A stretch of 64,000 nucleotides of DNA from a bacterium 210917-DFI.7.65 (GCA_020555865.1 JAJCJJ010000002.1:124001-188000), one strand, 5' to 3'; shown: positions 34,313 through 44,956, counted from the first letter of the stretch. Program-made: numbers and translations. The notes: generated by a model from the letters alone, not told the origin.

Positions 34313-35431
34313 TCACTTCAGGCGGCCGGCCTTTCGGCGCTTGTCGGCCCAGCCGGCCAGGTTGTTCTGCCTAGTCCGCGCTACGCCCAAATCTCCGGCA
34401 GGCACATCCCGGGTGATGGTGGATCCAGCCGCAGTGTATGCGCCGTCGCCCACACTCACAGGGGCCACCAGATTGGTGTTGCAGCCCACAAAGACATGGT
34501 TTCCGATGGTGGTGCGGTGTTTCTCTCTGCCATCGTAATTGCAGGTGACCGTGCCGCAGCCGAAATTACAGCCTTCCCCTACATCAGCGTCGCCTACATA
34601 AGTAAGATGAGCCATTTTGGTTTCCCGGCCCAAACAGCAGTTTTTCAACTGGACAAAGGCACCGATCTTGCTCTGCGCACCCACGGTGCAGTGGGGACGC
34701 AGGTGGGCATAAGGGCCGATCTCACAGCCCGTTTCCACAACACTCTCCTCACACTGCGAGGCATTGATCCGCACGCCGTCACCCACCGTACAGTCCGTGA
34801 GCATACTGTTCGGGCCGATCTGACAGTCTGTTCCAATCACAGTCCCGCCCCGCAGGATCGTGCCGGGCAGCAACATCGTACCCGCGCCCACGCGAACACG
34901 CGGATCCACATAAGTATTATTGGGATCCATGACGCAGACGCCGCCGGCAAGCAGTTCCCGCAGGATCTGCGCCCGGGCCAGGAACTGCATGCTGTTGAGT
35001 CCCTTAAACGTGGTAATGGACGTAAAGCCCGGCACGCTCCGGGCGCCCTCCACCTCTTCTGCACCAGTTTCCAGGCTGTGCGCCAATACGCTGCCGGAAG
35101 CTCTGTACACTTCGTTCTGTCCGGCGCTGTCCACCGGCACGGCAGCGCCAGGCACCACCAGAGTTTCCTCTTCGCCCTCCAAAAAAGCCAGCAGATCGGC
35201 GCGGTTGTCGGATACCGTCACCTGTTCTGCCGAAGAAAAGCACGCCAAAGCCTCTTCCTGATACGATGCCGGGCAGCACACAAAAAAGCGCTCCACACCC
35301 TGTTCGCGCAGCGCAGTGCTCAGCCAAGTGAGCACCGGGCAAAACAGGACGTTCTGCAGCATCAACGGTTTTCGGATCAATTCTCCCTCTGCGTCATCCA
35401 CAAATAAAACAGCGCGCTTCGTTTCCATCAT
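34313..35431 (-). CDS. glmU: GlmU-like protein with acetyltransferase domain; uridylyltransferase site not recognisable
   Basis: About 372 residues (GlmU is usually 450-460). The C-terminal half is a good left-handed beta-helix acetyltransferase: LRPHCTVGAQSKIGAFVQLK, then TKMAHLTYVGDADVGEGCNFG with the catalytic His, CNYDGREKHRTTIG and AAGSTITRDVPAGDL. The first 150 residues are short and divergent: they keep only RKPLMLQNVLFCPVLTWLSTALREQG and lack the GxGTRM nucleotide-binding signature. So acetylation of glucosamine 1-phosphate is plausible, while UDP-GlcNAc pyrophosphorylase activity is doubtful. Start is one of two adjacent ATG codons, the first spaced 7 bases from AGAGG. First gene of the prs-pth-mfd operon. 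Confidence 0.85.
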   Translation of the reverse strand: MMETKRAVLFVDDAEGELIRKPLMLQNVLFCPVLTWLSTALREQGVERFFVCCPASYQEEALACFSSAEQVTVSDNRADLLAFLEGEEETLVVPGAAVPVDSAGQNEVYRASGSVLAHSLETGAEEVEGARSVPGFTSITTFKGLNSMQFLARAQILRELLAGGVCVMDPNNTYVDPRVRVGAGTMLLPGTILRGGTVIGTDCQIGPNSMLTDCTVGDGVRINASQCEESVVETGCEIGPYAHLRPHCTVGAQSKIGAFVQLKNCCLGRETKMAHLTYVGDADVGEGCNFGCGTVTCNYDGREKHRTTIGNHVFVGCNTNLVAPVSVGDGAYTAAGSTITRDVPAGDLGVARTRQNNLAGWADKRRKAGRLK

Positions 35432-35910
35432 TGCCGTTCCTCTCCAAGGGCCGCAGGACACCGCAGCTGCGCCGCTTCATCCCATTTCCCCTCATTTTGA
35501 AAATACAGTTTCATTATAGCAAACCCCTTTCAAAAAATCCACGATTTTATATGTTTTTTTCAGGTTTCTTTCTTTTCTCCATTCTGCTGCGCATTTTCCT
35601 GGGGTTTTCCAGCAAAAAGCACAATGGTTTTCCAAATCTGCGGCGCCGCTCCTTCGCCTGAAGACGAGGCCTTCCGGACGCGCCGGTTGTTTGTCATAAA
35701 TGCAATGCTCTTGTCGTTTTATCTGGAAATGCACGGATATTTATATGAATTCTAACGATTTTTCCGTCTTTTGCGCAAAAAAAGAGCAAATAAGTGTTGA
35801 AATCATACTTGCTTTGCATTACAATAAGGACGCTGAGCGCACAAGGAAATGTTTTTTCCCAGCAGCAAATACAAACAGAAATTTATACTATAATAAATAA
35901 GGAAACGCAC
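35432..35910. other. Divergent intergenic region (glmU promoter and trmL promoter)
   Basis: 479 bases between divergent genes. No credible gene: open frames here (35435-35734) lack ribosome sites and family features. It contains an extended -10 (TGCTATAAT) for glmU on the minus strand at 35513-35520 and the trmL promoter at 35797-35825. Confidence 0.6.
35797..35825 (+). promoter_or_regulatory. Promoter of trmL
   Basis: TTGAAA, 17 bases, TACAAT. Confidence 0.75.
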
Positions 35911-36399
35911 ATGATCAATCTTGTACTGGTGGAGCCGGAAATCCCGGCCAACACCGGGAATATCTCCCGCACCTGCGCCGTCACCGGCTGTGCCCTGCAT
36001 CTGATCCGTCCGCTGGGGTTCGATATCTCCGACAGATCCCTCAAGCGGGCCGGGTTGGACTATTGGGACAAACTGAATCTGACGGTGTACGACAATCTGG
36101 ACGATTTCTTTTCCCGCCACCCGAATCCAGACCTGTGGCTGGCTTCATCCAAAGGGGCCCGGCCTTATTACGAGGCCGCTTTCCGCGACGGCTGTTTTCT
36201 TTTTTTCGGCAAGGAAACCAAAGGACTCGACGAAGCCTTTCTGTCCGCGCATGCTGAGCGCTGCCTGCGCCTGCCTATGCTCCCCGGCGCCCGCTGTCTG
36301 AACCTTTCCAACGCCGCCGCCATTTTCGCCTATGAAGCCCTGCGGCAAACGGGATTTCCCGGTTTTCAAACTACGGGGGCCATGGCCCCCGCCCCCTGA
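35911..36399 (+). CDS. trmL: tRNA (cytidine/uridine-34-2'-O)-methyltransferase
   Basis: 162 residues, SPOUT superfamily, methylates the 2'-OH of the wobble nucleotide in tRNA-Leu. Interestingly, tRNA-Leu(CAA), encoded at 14289, is a typical TrmL substrate. The family start MINLVLVEPEIPANTGNISRTCA and SPOUT knot pieces FGKETKGLDE and CLRLPMLPGARCLNLSNAAAI are conserved. The first ATG (35794) is upstream of the natural start; the ATG at 35911 follows AAGGAAACGCAC. Gene length is standard (about 155-165). Confidence 0.93.
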   Translation: MINLVLVEPEIPANTGNISRTCAVTGCALHLIRPLGFDISDRSLKRAGLDYWDKLNLTVYDNLDDFFSRHPNPDLWLASSKGARPYYEAAFRDGCFLFFGKETKGLDEAFLSAHAERCLRLPMLPGARCLNLSNAAAIFAYEALRQTGFPGFQTTGAMAPAP

Positions 36400-36488
36400 C
36401 GCTTCATCCTATCGCGTCCTGAGCAAATTCTCTGCAACAGACCCCCTCGTTTGAGGGAACACTATTGTAATAATAGGAGGACATTGCT

Positions 36489-37682
36489 ATGAACTACAAC
36501 AAGAAAACTGTAAGCGACATCGACGTTGCCGGCAAAAAGGTCCTGCTGCGCTGCGATTTCAACGTGCCCCAAGACAAGGAAACCGGTGCAATCACAGACG
36601 ATAAGCGCATCCGCGCCGCTTTGCCCACTATCCGGTATCTGCTCGAACACAATGCCGCTGTCATCGCCTGTTCCCACCTGGGTAAGCCCAAGGGCGAATG
36701 GAAGGAAAAGCTGACCCTCGCCCCGGTCGCTGAACGTTTGAGCGCACTCCTGGAGCGTGAAGTAATTTTCGCCAAAGACATCATCGGCCCAGATGCCCAG
36801 TCCAAAGCTGCGGCGCTGCAGCCGGGTCAGATTATGCTGCTGGAAAACCTGCGCTTTGACATCGGCGAGGAAAAGAACTCCCCTGAATTTGCCAAGGCCC
36901 TGGCCGATCTGGCCGAAGTGTACGTGTCCGACGCATTCGGCACCGTACACCGCGCCCATGCTTCCACTGCCGGTGTGGCGGCATATCTGCCCGCCGTTTC
37001 CGGAATGCTGATCCAGAAAGAGCTGGAAATCATGGGCGGCGCGCTGGAACATCCCAAGCGCCCCTTCGTGGCAGTGCTCGGCGGCGCCAAGGTGTCCGAT
37101 AAGATCAACGTGATCAACAACCTGCTGGAAAAGGCCGACACCATCATCATTGGCGGCGGTATGGCCTACACGTTCATCAAAGCCCAGGGCGGCAGCATCG
37201 GCACCTCGCTGCTCGAAGCCGACAAGGTGGAATATGCCCGGGAAATGCTCTCCAAAGCCGCTGCACGCGGCGTCCAGCTCCTGTTGCCCACCGACACCAT
37301 CGCTGCCAAAGAATTTTCCAGAGATGCAGAGCCGGTGTGCGTTTCCACCATGGCCATCCCTGACGACATGATGGGCATGGACATCGGCCCTGACACGCAA
37401 AAGGCCTTTGCCGAAGCCGTACAGGGCGCCGGAACCATCGTCTGGAACGGGCCGATGGGCGTATTTGAGTTCCCCGCTTTCGCCGAAGGTACCAAAGCCA
37501 TGGCCCGTGCGCTGGCCGAGTCCGGCGCAATCACCATCATCGGCGGCGGCGACAGTGCCGCGGCTGTGGAGCAGCTGGGCTTTGCCGACAAGATTACCCA
37601 CATTTCCACCGGCGGCGGCGCTTCCCTGGAGTTCCTCGAAGGCAAAGAACTGCCCGGCGTAGCCTGCCTGATGGATAAATAA
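36489..37682 (+). CDS. pgk: Phosphoglycerate kinase
   Basis: 397 residues. Transfers the 1-phosphate of 1,3-bisphosphoglycerate to ADP, the first ATP-yielding step of lower glycolysis. The N-domain has [11 protein letters not shown] (substrate Arg/Asp) and [10 protein letters not shown]; the C-domain has [13 protein letters not shown] and the nucleotide loop [14 protein letters not shown] with [15 protein letters not shown] near the end. The ATG follows GGAGGACATTGCT. It is the first gene of a glycolytic cluster with tpiA, gpmI and eno; glyceraldehyde-3-phosphate dehydrogenase is not adjacent. Confidence 0.98.
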   Translation: MNYNKKTVSDIDVAGKKVLLRCDFNVPQDKETGAITDDKRIRAALPTIRYLLEHNAAVIACSHLGKPKGEWKEKLTLAPVAERLSALLEREVIFAKDIIGPDAQSKAAALQPGQIMLLENLRFDIGEEKNSPEFAKALADLAEVYVSDAFGTVHRAHASTAGVAAYLPAVSGMLIQKELEIMGGALEHPKRPFVAVLGGAKVSDKINVINNLLEKADTIIIGGGMAYTFIKAQGGSIGTSLLEADKVEYAREMLSKAAARGVQLLLPTDTIAAKEFSRDAEPVCVSTMAIPDDMMGMDIGPDTQKAFAEAVQGAGTIVWNGPMGVFEFPAFAEGTKAMARALAESGAITIIGGGDSAAAVEQLGFADKITHISTGGGASLEFLEGKELPGVACLMDK

Positions 37683-37780
37683 AGCCATTCCGGGCAACTG
37701 GGTACTGAACCAACATCTGCTTTCCCCGCAAAGAGTCCATTGGCTCTGCGCGGGGTACATACCATAAAAACTGCGCGCAC

Positions 37781-37804
37781 TTTCCCGCAGCGTACTGCGG
37801 GAAA
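37781..37804 (+). repeat. Perfect intercistronic hairpin between pgk and tpiA
   Basis: TTTCCCGCAG/CTGCGGGAAA with a CGTA loop in the 166-base pgk-tpiA gap; a second GC-rich hairpin (37723-37754) lies before it. No T tract, so processing or partial attenuation is more likely than full termination. Confidence 0.55.
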
Positions 37805-37848
37805 ACAGCGTAAAATTGCAAGCATCATGAGCAAGGAGATAAAAGAAC

Positions 37849-38622
37849 ATGAACCGCAGATACCGAAAAACAATCATAGCCGGAAACTGGAAAATGAACA
37901 AAACCGCTTCCGAGACCAAACAATTTGCCGATGAATTGAAAACCATCCTGCCCCGCGCCAAATGGTGCGATGTGTTGGTTTGCGTTCCCTCTGTCAACAT
38001 CCCCGCCGCGCTGCGCGCATTCAAAGATATGCGCGTAACGGTAGGCGCCGAGAATGTATTTTATGAAAAAAACGGCGCATATACCGGTGAAGTCTCTGCC
38101 GACATGCTCAAGGACCTGGGCGTGAAGTACGTCATCATCGGCCACAGCGAACGCCGCCAGTATTTCGGCGAGACCGACATCACCGTAAATAAAAAGGTGC
38201 ACGCCGCTCTGGAGGCCGGCCTTCATCCCATCGTCTGCGTCGGTGAGAGCCTGGAACAGCGCGAGCTGGGCGTGACCATGGATCTGATTTCCCTGCAGGT
38301 CAAATCCGCTCTGGCTGGCGTCAGTGCCGAAAAACTGCGCAAATGCGTCATCGCTTATGAGCCTGTGTGGGCCATCGGCACCGGACGCACTGCCACCCCC
38401 GAGCAGGCCGGCGAGGTATGCACGTTCATCCGTGCCACCATCCGCCATATGTACGGCGCCCGCATCGCCCGTTCCATCACTATCCAGTACGGCGGCTCCA
38501 TGAATCCAGGCAACGCTGCGGAGCTTCTGGCGCAGCCGGATATCGACGGCGGTCTCATCGGTGGCGCAGCCCTGAAGCCCGATCAGTTCGTCGCCATCAT
38601 CAACGCCGCAAATCAGGAATAA
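37849..38622 (+). CDS. tpiA: Triosephosphate isomerase
   Basis: 257 residues, TIM barrel that interconverts dihydroxyacetone phosphate and glyceraldehyde 3-phosphate. The start RKTIIAGNWKMNK has the catalytic Lys (K about 15); VIIGHSERRQYFGE has the catalytic His; VIAYEPVWAIGTGRTAT has the catalytic Glu and flexible loop 6. ATG follows AAGGAGATAAAAGAAC. It is in line with pgk upstream and gpmI 43 bases downstream. Confidence 0.98.
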   Translation: MNRRYRKTIIAGNWKMNKTASETKQFADELKTILPRAKWCDVLVCVPSVNIPAALRAFKDMRVTVGAENVFYEKNGAYTGEVSADMLKDLGVKYVIIGHSERRQYFGETDITVNKKVHAALEAGLHPIVCVGESLEQRELGVTMDLISLQVKSALAGVSAEKLRKCVIAYEPVWAIGTGRTATPEQAGEVCTFIRATIRHMYGARIARSITIQYGGSMNPGNAAELLAQPDIDGGLIGGAALKPDQFVAIINAANQE

Positions 38623-38665
38623 TGCTATGGTTGGGAGTCTCTGCTCCCGGGAGATACGAATTGAT

Positions 38666-40177
38666 ATGAAAACCCCGACAACTCTTATTATTATGGACGG
38701 CTTCGGCCTGAACGACAAGACGGAAGGCAATGCAGTCAAGGCAGCAAAAACTCCAGTTCTCGATAGGCTGCTTTCTGAAAACGCCCATACTGCCCTGTCC
38801 GCCTCCGGTTCAGACGTGGGGCTGCCCGAAGGTCAAATGGGCAACAGCGAGGTGGGCCACACCAACATCGGCAGCGGCCGCGTGGTATTTCAGGATCTGC
38901 CCCGCATCAGCAAAGCCATCGAAGACGGCGATTTTTTTGAAAACAAAGCTTACAACGCCGCCATGGACGCCTGCCTGGAACAGGGCACTGCGCTGCACCT
39001 GCTGGGACTGCTCAGCGACGGCGGCGTCCATTCCCATATCACACACCTGTTCGCCCTGCTGGAGCTGGCAAAGCGCAAAGGCCTTACCAAAGTTTATGTA
39101 CATGCATTTCTCGACGGGCGCGACGTGCCCCCCGCCTCCGGCAAAGCGTATGTGCAGCAGCTCGCCGACCGGTGCGCCGCATTGGGCGTCGGCAAAATCG
39201 CCACGGTTCAGGGCCGGTTTTACGCCATGGACCGCGACAAGCGCTGGGATCGTGTAGAGGCGGCTTATGACGCCATGGTGTACGGTACCGGTGCCTTCTG
39301 CCCAGACCCCGTAAAAGCGGTGGCCGATTCCTATGCCGAAGGCGTGACAGACGAATTTGTCGTGCCTGTGGTCTGCGATAAAGACGGCACCATATCCGAC
39401 AACGACAGCGTTATTTTCTTTAACTACCGCCCTGACCGCGCCCGTGAGATCACCCGCGCTCTGGTGGACAGGGATTTTGACGGTTTTGTGCGCCAGTGGT
39501 TCCCATTGACCTATGTCTGCACCACCGAATACGACGCTTCCATGCCCAATGTTACGGTGGCCTTCCCCCATCAGCCTCTGCGCAACGGCCTGGGCGAATA
39601 TCTGAGCAAGCTGGGCCTGACACAGCTGCGCATTGCGGAAACGGAAAAATACGCCCATGTGACATTCTTTTTCAACGGCGGCACCGAAACGGTGTTTTCC
39701 GGCGAGGACCGGGTGCTGGTCCCCTCCCCCAAAGTGGCGACCTACGATCTGCAGCCGGAAATGAGCGCTGCAGAAGTCACCGAGCAGGCCACCGAACGCA
39801 TCCGCAGCGGTGAATATGATGTGATCATCCTCAACTTCGCCAACTGCGATATGGTGGGCCACACAGGCGTGTTCAGCGCCGCAGTCAAAGCCGTGGAAAC
39901 AGTGGATACCTGCGTGGGCGAAGTCGTCCGCGCCACAGCGGAAATGGGCGGCATCTCCATGATCACAGCCGATCACGGCAACGCCGAAAAAATGCTCGAC
40001 GAAAATGGCCAGCCCCATACAGCCCACACCACCAATCTGGTGCCTTTCATCGTGGTGGGCGCCGCCACCAAGCTGCGCAGCGGCGGACGGCTGGCCGACA
40101 TTGCCCCCACCATGCTGGACCTGATGGGCTTGGAATGCCCTGCCGAAATGGACGGAAAAACGCTGATTATTTCCTGA
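38666..40177 (+). CDS. gpmI: 2,3-bisphosphoglycerate-independent phosphoglycerate mutase
   Basis: 503 residues, alkaline-phosphatase-fold enzyme that moves phosphate from C3 to C2 of phosphoglycerate with Mn ions. The metal motif LIIMDGFGLN with its Asp, the catalytic Ser in GQMGNSEVGHTN, the substrate loop FLDGRDVPPASG, and the metal end ITADHGNAEKMLDENGQPHTAHT are all present. The start MKTPTTLIIMDG is chosen because it matches the family N-terminus and lies behind a GGGAG region; a longer frame starts 13 codons earlier. It sits in the glycolytic operon. Confidence 0.97.
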   Translation: MKTPTTLIIMDGFGLNDKTEGNAVKAAKTPVLDRLLSENAHTALSASGSDVGLPEGQMGNSEVGHTNIGSGRVVFQDLPRISKAIEDGDFFENKAYNAAMDACLEQGTALHLLGLLSDGGVHSHITHLFALLELAKRKGLTKVYVHAFLDGRDVPPASGKAYVQQLADRCAALGVGKIATVQGRFYAMDRDKRWDRVEAAYDAMVYGTGAFCPDPVKAVADSYAEGVTDEFVVPVVCDKDGTISDNDSVIFFNYRPDRAREITRALVDRDFDGFVRQWFPLTYVCTTEYDASMPNVTVAFPHQPLRNGLGEYLSKLGLTQLRIAETEKYAHVTFFFNGGTETVFSGEDRVLVPSPKVATYDLQPEMSAAEVTEQATERIRSGEYDVIILNFANCDMVGHTGVFSAAVKAVETVDTCVGEVVRATAEMGGISMITADHGNAEKMLDENGQPHTAHTTNLVPFIVVGAATKLRSGGRLADIAPTMLDLMGLECPAEMDGKTLIIS

Positions 40178-40234
40178 GCAAGCCGGTTCTTTTCGCTTTT
40201 CCCTGCTTTTTGAAATTTCAAAGGAGGAATTTGA

Positions 40235-41524
<1,290 letters not shown>

Positions 41525-41540
41525 ACTGTATTCCCCATTT

Positions 41541-41574
41541 CGGCCGGAGCACATTTTGTGCCCCGGCCGTTTTG
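41541..41574 (+). terminator. Terminator of the glycolytic operon
   Basis: Stem CGGCCGGAGCACA/TGTGCCCCGGCCG with one mismatch followed by TTTT. Confidence 0.75.
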
Positions 41575-41599
41575 CGTTGTTTCGGATTCTTGTTACAAT
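41572..41599 (+). promoter_or_regulatory. Promoter overlapping the eno terminator
   Basis: TTGCGT, 16 bases, TACAAT, directly after the eno hairpin and upstream of the small frame at 41633. Confidence 0.5.
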
Positions 41600-41632
41600 G
41601 GCAGCCGCATCGGCAGCAAAAACGAACTGATC

Positions 41633-41830
41633 ATGAAATACAGCGCTTTCAACACTTCCGGCAAGCGGGAACCGGAACGGACAGAGTGCGATTTGCTTTT
41701 GCTTGCCCTGGTCAGCGACGCCGGCAGCGCAGGCGTCCAAATCCAATCGCCGGACGGCGCATCTGTGTTCGACGCCGAACGTCTGGCCGAGGGCCACTAT
41801 GAAATCCAAATGGACCGGGACAGAACATAG
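41633..41830 (+). CDS. Small hypothetical protein
   Basis: 65 residues, MKYSAFNTSGKREPERTECD, acidic, with no domain I recognise. A promoter and a downstream terminator-like hairpin (41937-41976) suggest a small transcription unit, but no clear ribosome site is seen before the ATG, so the call is tentative. Confidence 0.4.
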   Translation: MKYSAFNTSGKREPERTECDLLLLALVSDAGSAGVQIQSPDGASVFDAERLAEGHYEIQMDRDRT

Positions 41831-41936
41831 TTCTGCATGCGAACCGGGCGCCGCACCAAAGGGAGCATCCACGTTTACCGGGGGCGGCGGAACCAGAATG
41901 TGCAAAAAATTGAAAAATTTTTCCTGTGACGGTATA

Positions 41937-41976
41937 AAAGGCCTTGTGCGTGGCAATGATACACGCAAAGGCCTTT
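41937..41976 (+). terminator. Terminator before the SpoIIQ-like gene
   Basis: Stem AAAGGCCTTGTGCGTG/CACGCAAAGGCCTTT with a single bulge, followed by CTCTTTTTC. Confidence 0.75.
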
Positions 41977-42071
41977 CTCTTTTTCGAAAAAAGAAGCGCC
42001 CCACCGGCATGCCGCCGCCGCAAGCGCGGCCGCCGCACAGCAAAACGTGCGGCGCAGCAGGAGGAAGTTTT

Positions 42072-42794
42072 ATGAAAACATCTGGAAAGTTAAGCGAATT
42101 TCTGAACGGAGCAGGATTCTACATAGTCCTGTTCCTGGCTGTTGCCATCATTGGAGCATCGGGCTATTTTATTTACACCACCCTCTTCGGCGACCGTGAA
42201 TCGCCGGACGCCTCTTCTTCCGGCGGCAATGCAATCGTGTCGGAGCAGCCGGAGCATCAGACGCCGGATGTAGAGCTTCACGAAGACGTGACGCTGCCTC
42301 AAAGCGAACCGGACCGGGAAACGGTTTCCGTGTCCAGCACGGTTCCCGTAGAAGCCCCAACCGACGAGGCCGCTTCGGCGGATACGCGCATTGTCGCCCC
42401 CCTCTCCGGCGACACACTTACCCCTTTCAGCATGGACGCGCTGCTCTATAACGCGACCATGAACGATTGGCGGACCCACAACGGCGTGGATATTTCCGCC
42501 CAGGAAGGGGATGCAGTATCCGCCGCTGCCTCCGGCAAAGTCCTCTCTGTGGTAGAGGACTACTGGCTGGGCACCACCGTCACTATTTCCTGCGCCGACG
42601 GCTATGAGCTGACCTATGGCAGCCTGCAGACCGTCGATGTCTCCGCCGGACAGCAGGTCAACGCCGGCGATACCATCGGCTCAGCCGGTATGACCGCTCT
42701 GCTGGAAGAGGCACTTGGTCCCCATTTGCATTTTTCCGTCGTCAAGGACGGCGTAGCCGTCGATCCTGCCGTTTATCTGAAGCAGGGCACGTAA
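42072..42794 (+). CDS. SpoIIQ-like membrane-anchored M23 family protein
   Basis: 240 residues: one N-terminal membrane segment (about residues 15-38), a Ser/Glu/Pro-rich linker (about 45-110), and an LytM/M23 domain (about 135-235). The start of the domain, WRTHNGVDISAQEGDAVSAAASGKVLSVVEDYWLGTTVTI, and the end GPHLHFSVVKDGVAVDP show a His-x3-Asp and His-x-His metal site, so it may be enzymatically active. The layout and the TVxVSxGQQVxAGDTIGSAG pattern resemble SpoIIQ, the forespore channel protein. The ATG follows AGGAGGAAGTTTT. A general peptidoglycan endopeptidase is the alternative. Confidence 0.82.
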   Translation: MKTSGKLSEFLNGAGFYIVLFLAVAIIGASGYFIYTTLFGDRESPDASSSGGNAIVSEQPEHQTPDVELHEDVTLPQSEPDRETVSVSSTVPVEAPTDEAASADTRIVAPLSGDTLTPFSMDALLYNATMNDWRTHNGVDISAQEGDAVSAAASGKVLSVVEDYWLGTTVTISCADGYELTYGSLQTVDVSAGQQVNAGDTIGSAGMTALLEEALGPHLHFSVVKDGVAVDPAVYLKQGT

Positions 42795-42826
42795 GCAAAG
42801 CTTTTTTCTTTCCTCTCTCATCCCCC

Positions 42827-42880
42827 ATACAAACAGGACGGCGTCTGCAGCATATGCTGCAGACGCCGTCCTGTTTGTAT
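42827..42880. terminator. 54-bp perfect palindrome, bidirectional terminator
   Basis: 27-base arms (ATACAAACAGGACGGCGTCT and onwards) match with no loop bases, between convergent genes. T-rich ends on both strands make it a bidirectional terminator. Confidence 0.85.
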
Positions 42881-42890
42881 AGCGGCATGC

Positions 42891-43625
42891 TCACCGTTCC
42901 ATCCAGCACACCAGCTCTTTCGACACCGTCATGCCCAAACTGCGCTGCAGGGCCAGGGACGCCGTGTTATGTTCTGCAATCTGTCCAAAGGGAATATGCC
43001 CCCGTTCCAACGCGCGCTGAATCGCCACCTGTTCCAAATACGTGCCAAGCCCCCGGCGGCGGTATGCGGGCAATACCGTCAGCAGTCCAATGGAGCCTTC
43101 TTCATGGGTGCCTGCAAATCCAACCAGCGCATCGCCCAAGGAAACATAAAATACCGCACCGCTCCGGATGCGATCGTATAGATAATGCTCCACCGATGCC
43201 ACATCCCCAGCTGCAGGTCCCGGCATATGATAATACGGCGCCAAACGCGGTGCGTCCTCCAACTGCGCCGTATGCACCTGAATTCCGATCTCCGGTACGG
43301 TGATCGACGCTTTTTCATACCATGCATTATAATAGGTTTCGATGCAGGCAGGTTGAAAACGCTGCGCTATGGGTTCAATCTGAATGGTGTCCTGCACCTC
43401 CAGCATGGTTGCGTCTGTCGGCACCTGGCCGAAAAACTCCAGGGCAGTCTGTGTATCCGCCGCGGCGATCTGCCATATGCGGCCAGCCGTACACAGAAGA
43501 CATCCCCGTTCCGTCGCCGCTTTGACCTCAGCAAGCCCTCCCTGCAACGCTGAAAGCAGATTGATATTCCGATTTTTCTGCTGCCGCAGATAATCCACAG
43601 CCATAGCTTCCAACTTTTTTCTCAT
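42891..43625 (-). CDS. GNAT-family N-acetyltransferase
   Basis: 244 residues. The first 115 are helical and unrecognised (a small tandem domain); residues 118-244 are a GNAT domain with the acetyl-CoA loop LTVLPAYRRRGLGTYLEQVAIQRA (Q/R-x-x-G-x-G/A, near 184) and the final LGMTVSKELVCW strand. The substrate is unknown. The ATG follows GGGAGAAAACAGAT. The gene is alone, facing the SpoIIQ-like gene and sharing its terminator. Confidence 0.85.
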   Translation of the reverse strand: MRKKLEAMAVDYLRQQKNRNINLLSALQGGLAEVKAATERGCLLCTAGRIWQIAAADTQTALEFFGQVPTDATMLEVQDTIQIEPIAQRFQPACIETYYNAWYEKASITVPEIGIQVHTAQLEDAPRLAPYYHMPGPAAGDVASVEHYLYDRIRSGAVFYVSLGDALVGFAGTHEEGSIGLLTVLPAYRRRGLGTYLEQVAIQRALERGHIPFGQIAEHNTASLALQRSLGMTVSKELVCWMER

Positions 43626-43748
43626 ATCTGTTTTCTCCCTTTTTTATCGGTAAACACACAACCAGTTCCTTTTCTCCGCCGTGCGCGGACTTTTTATAGT
43701 ATAGCATAAAATTCTGCCCCAGGCCAGGGGAAAGCGCGGTTTCTACTC

Positions 43749-43777
43749 TTGCAACGCTCACTTTACTGTGCTACAAT
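43749..43777 (+). promoter_or_regulatory. Promoter of serC-serA
   Basis: TTGCAA, 17 bases, TACAAT. Confidence 0.78.
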
Positions 43778-43847
43778 AAAAAAATAGTGGGGCTATATCA
43801 GCCCCTTTTCTCTTTCATCATTCACACGCGAAAGGAGTCGAAGCGCT

Positions 43848-44939
43848 TTGTTCAGCGAACGAATTTACAATTTTTCAGCCGGCCCTTCTATGCTGCCGCT
43901 GCCCGTTTTGCAGCAGATTCAGCAGGAGCTTCTTAACTGTAGTGGTTCCGGCATGTCAGTGATGGAGATGAGTCACCGATCTTCCGCGTTCGACTCAATC
44001 TTTCAGGATACCAAATCCCGTCTGCGGGCACTCCTGCAGGTACCCGACGACTATGAAATTCTCTTTTTGCAGGGCGGCGCCAGCACTCAGTTTGCCATGG
44101 TGCCCATGAACCTGATGGGCCGAACGGGCCGGGCAGATTACGCTCTAACCGGCAATTTTTCCACAAAGGCCTATGAAGAGGCTCAAAAGTTCGGCCTGTG
44201 CGCCGTCGCCTGCTCCAGCGCCGATCAAAACCACACCTATATCCCCCAGCAGGAAGCACTGCAGCTGGACGCCGACGCATCCTATTTCCATTACTGCGCC
44301 AACAACACCATTTATGGCACTGAATGGAACTATGTACCAGACACCGGCGCTGTCCCCCTCGTGTGCGACATGAGTTCCAATATTCTCTCCAAACCCGTGG
44401 ACGTAAGCCGCTACGGCCTGATTTATGCTGGCGCACAGAAAAATATGGCCCCCGCCGGTGTGACGGTGGTGATTCTCCGCCGCAGCCTTGCGGGCAGCGC
44501 TCCGGAAAATACACCCACCATGCTCAACTATGCCACCCATGTCAAAGGCGATTCCATGTACAACACGCCGCCATGCTGGTGCATCTATGTGCTGGGGCTG
44601 GTGGCAAAATGGCTGCAGGAAGATGTCGGAGGCCTGTCGGAAATGGCCCGGCGCAATGAGGAAAAAGCCGCCCTGCTCTATGCCTATCTGGACGAAAGCC
44701 ATCTCTTCCACGCAGCAGTGCAAAAGGCATACCGCAGCCGCATGAACGTTACTTTCCGTACGGGCGACCGGGATCTGGACGCACAGTTTGCCAAGGAAGC
44801 GGCAGCGGCAGGTCTTTCCAATCTGAAAGGCCACCGTCTGGTGGGAGGAATGCGCGCCTCGCTGTACAATGCCATGCCCATCGAGGGTGTCAAAGCCCTG
44901 ATCGATTTCATGGCACGCTTTGAAAAAGAACATATCTGA
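43848..44939 (+). CDS. serC: Phosphoserine aminotransferase
   Basis: 363 residues, PLP enzyme that converts 3-phosphohydroxypyruvate plus glutamate to phosphoserine in serine synthesis. The start is a TTG behind AAAGGAGTCGAAGCGCT; the frame reads IYNFSAGPSMLPLPVLQQIQ. Family signatures: FLQGGASTQFAMVPMNL (PLP phosphate), AGAQKNMAPAGVTVVI with the PLP Lys, and the final VGGMRASLYNAMPIEGV. The gene is coupled with serA, 17 bases apart. Confidence 0.97.
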   Translation: MFSERIYNFSAGPSMLPLPVLQQIQQELLNCSGSGMSVMEMSHRSSAFDSIFQDTKSRLRALLQVPDDYEILFLQGGASTQFAMVPMNLMGRTGRADYALTGNFSTKAYEEAQKFGLCAVACSSADQNHTYIPQQEALQLDADASYFHYCANNTIYGTEWNYVPDTGAVPLVCDMSSNILSKPVDVSRYGLIYAGAQKNMAPAGVTVVILRRSLAGSAPENTPTMLNYATHVKGDSMYNTPPCWCIYVLGLVAKWLQEDVGGLSEMARRNEEKAALLYAYLDESHLFHAAVQKAYRSRMNVTFRTGDRDLDAQFAKEAAAAGLSNLKGHRLVGGMRASLYNAMPIEGVKALIDFMARFEKEHI

Positions 44940-44956
44940 AAGGATTGAACTGCATT

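Noticed and set aside
41703..42071. N-terminal extension of the SpoIIQ-like gene
   Set aside because: It would run through a terminator hairpin (41937-41976) and lacks a ribosome site; the ATG at 42072 has AGGAGGAAGTTTT.
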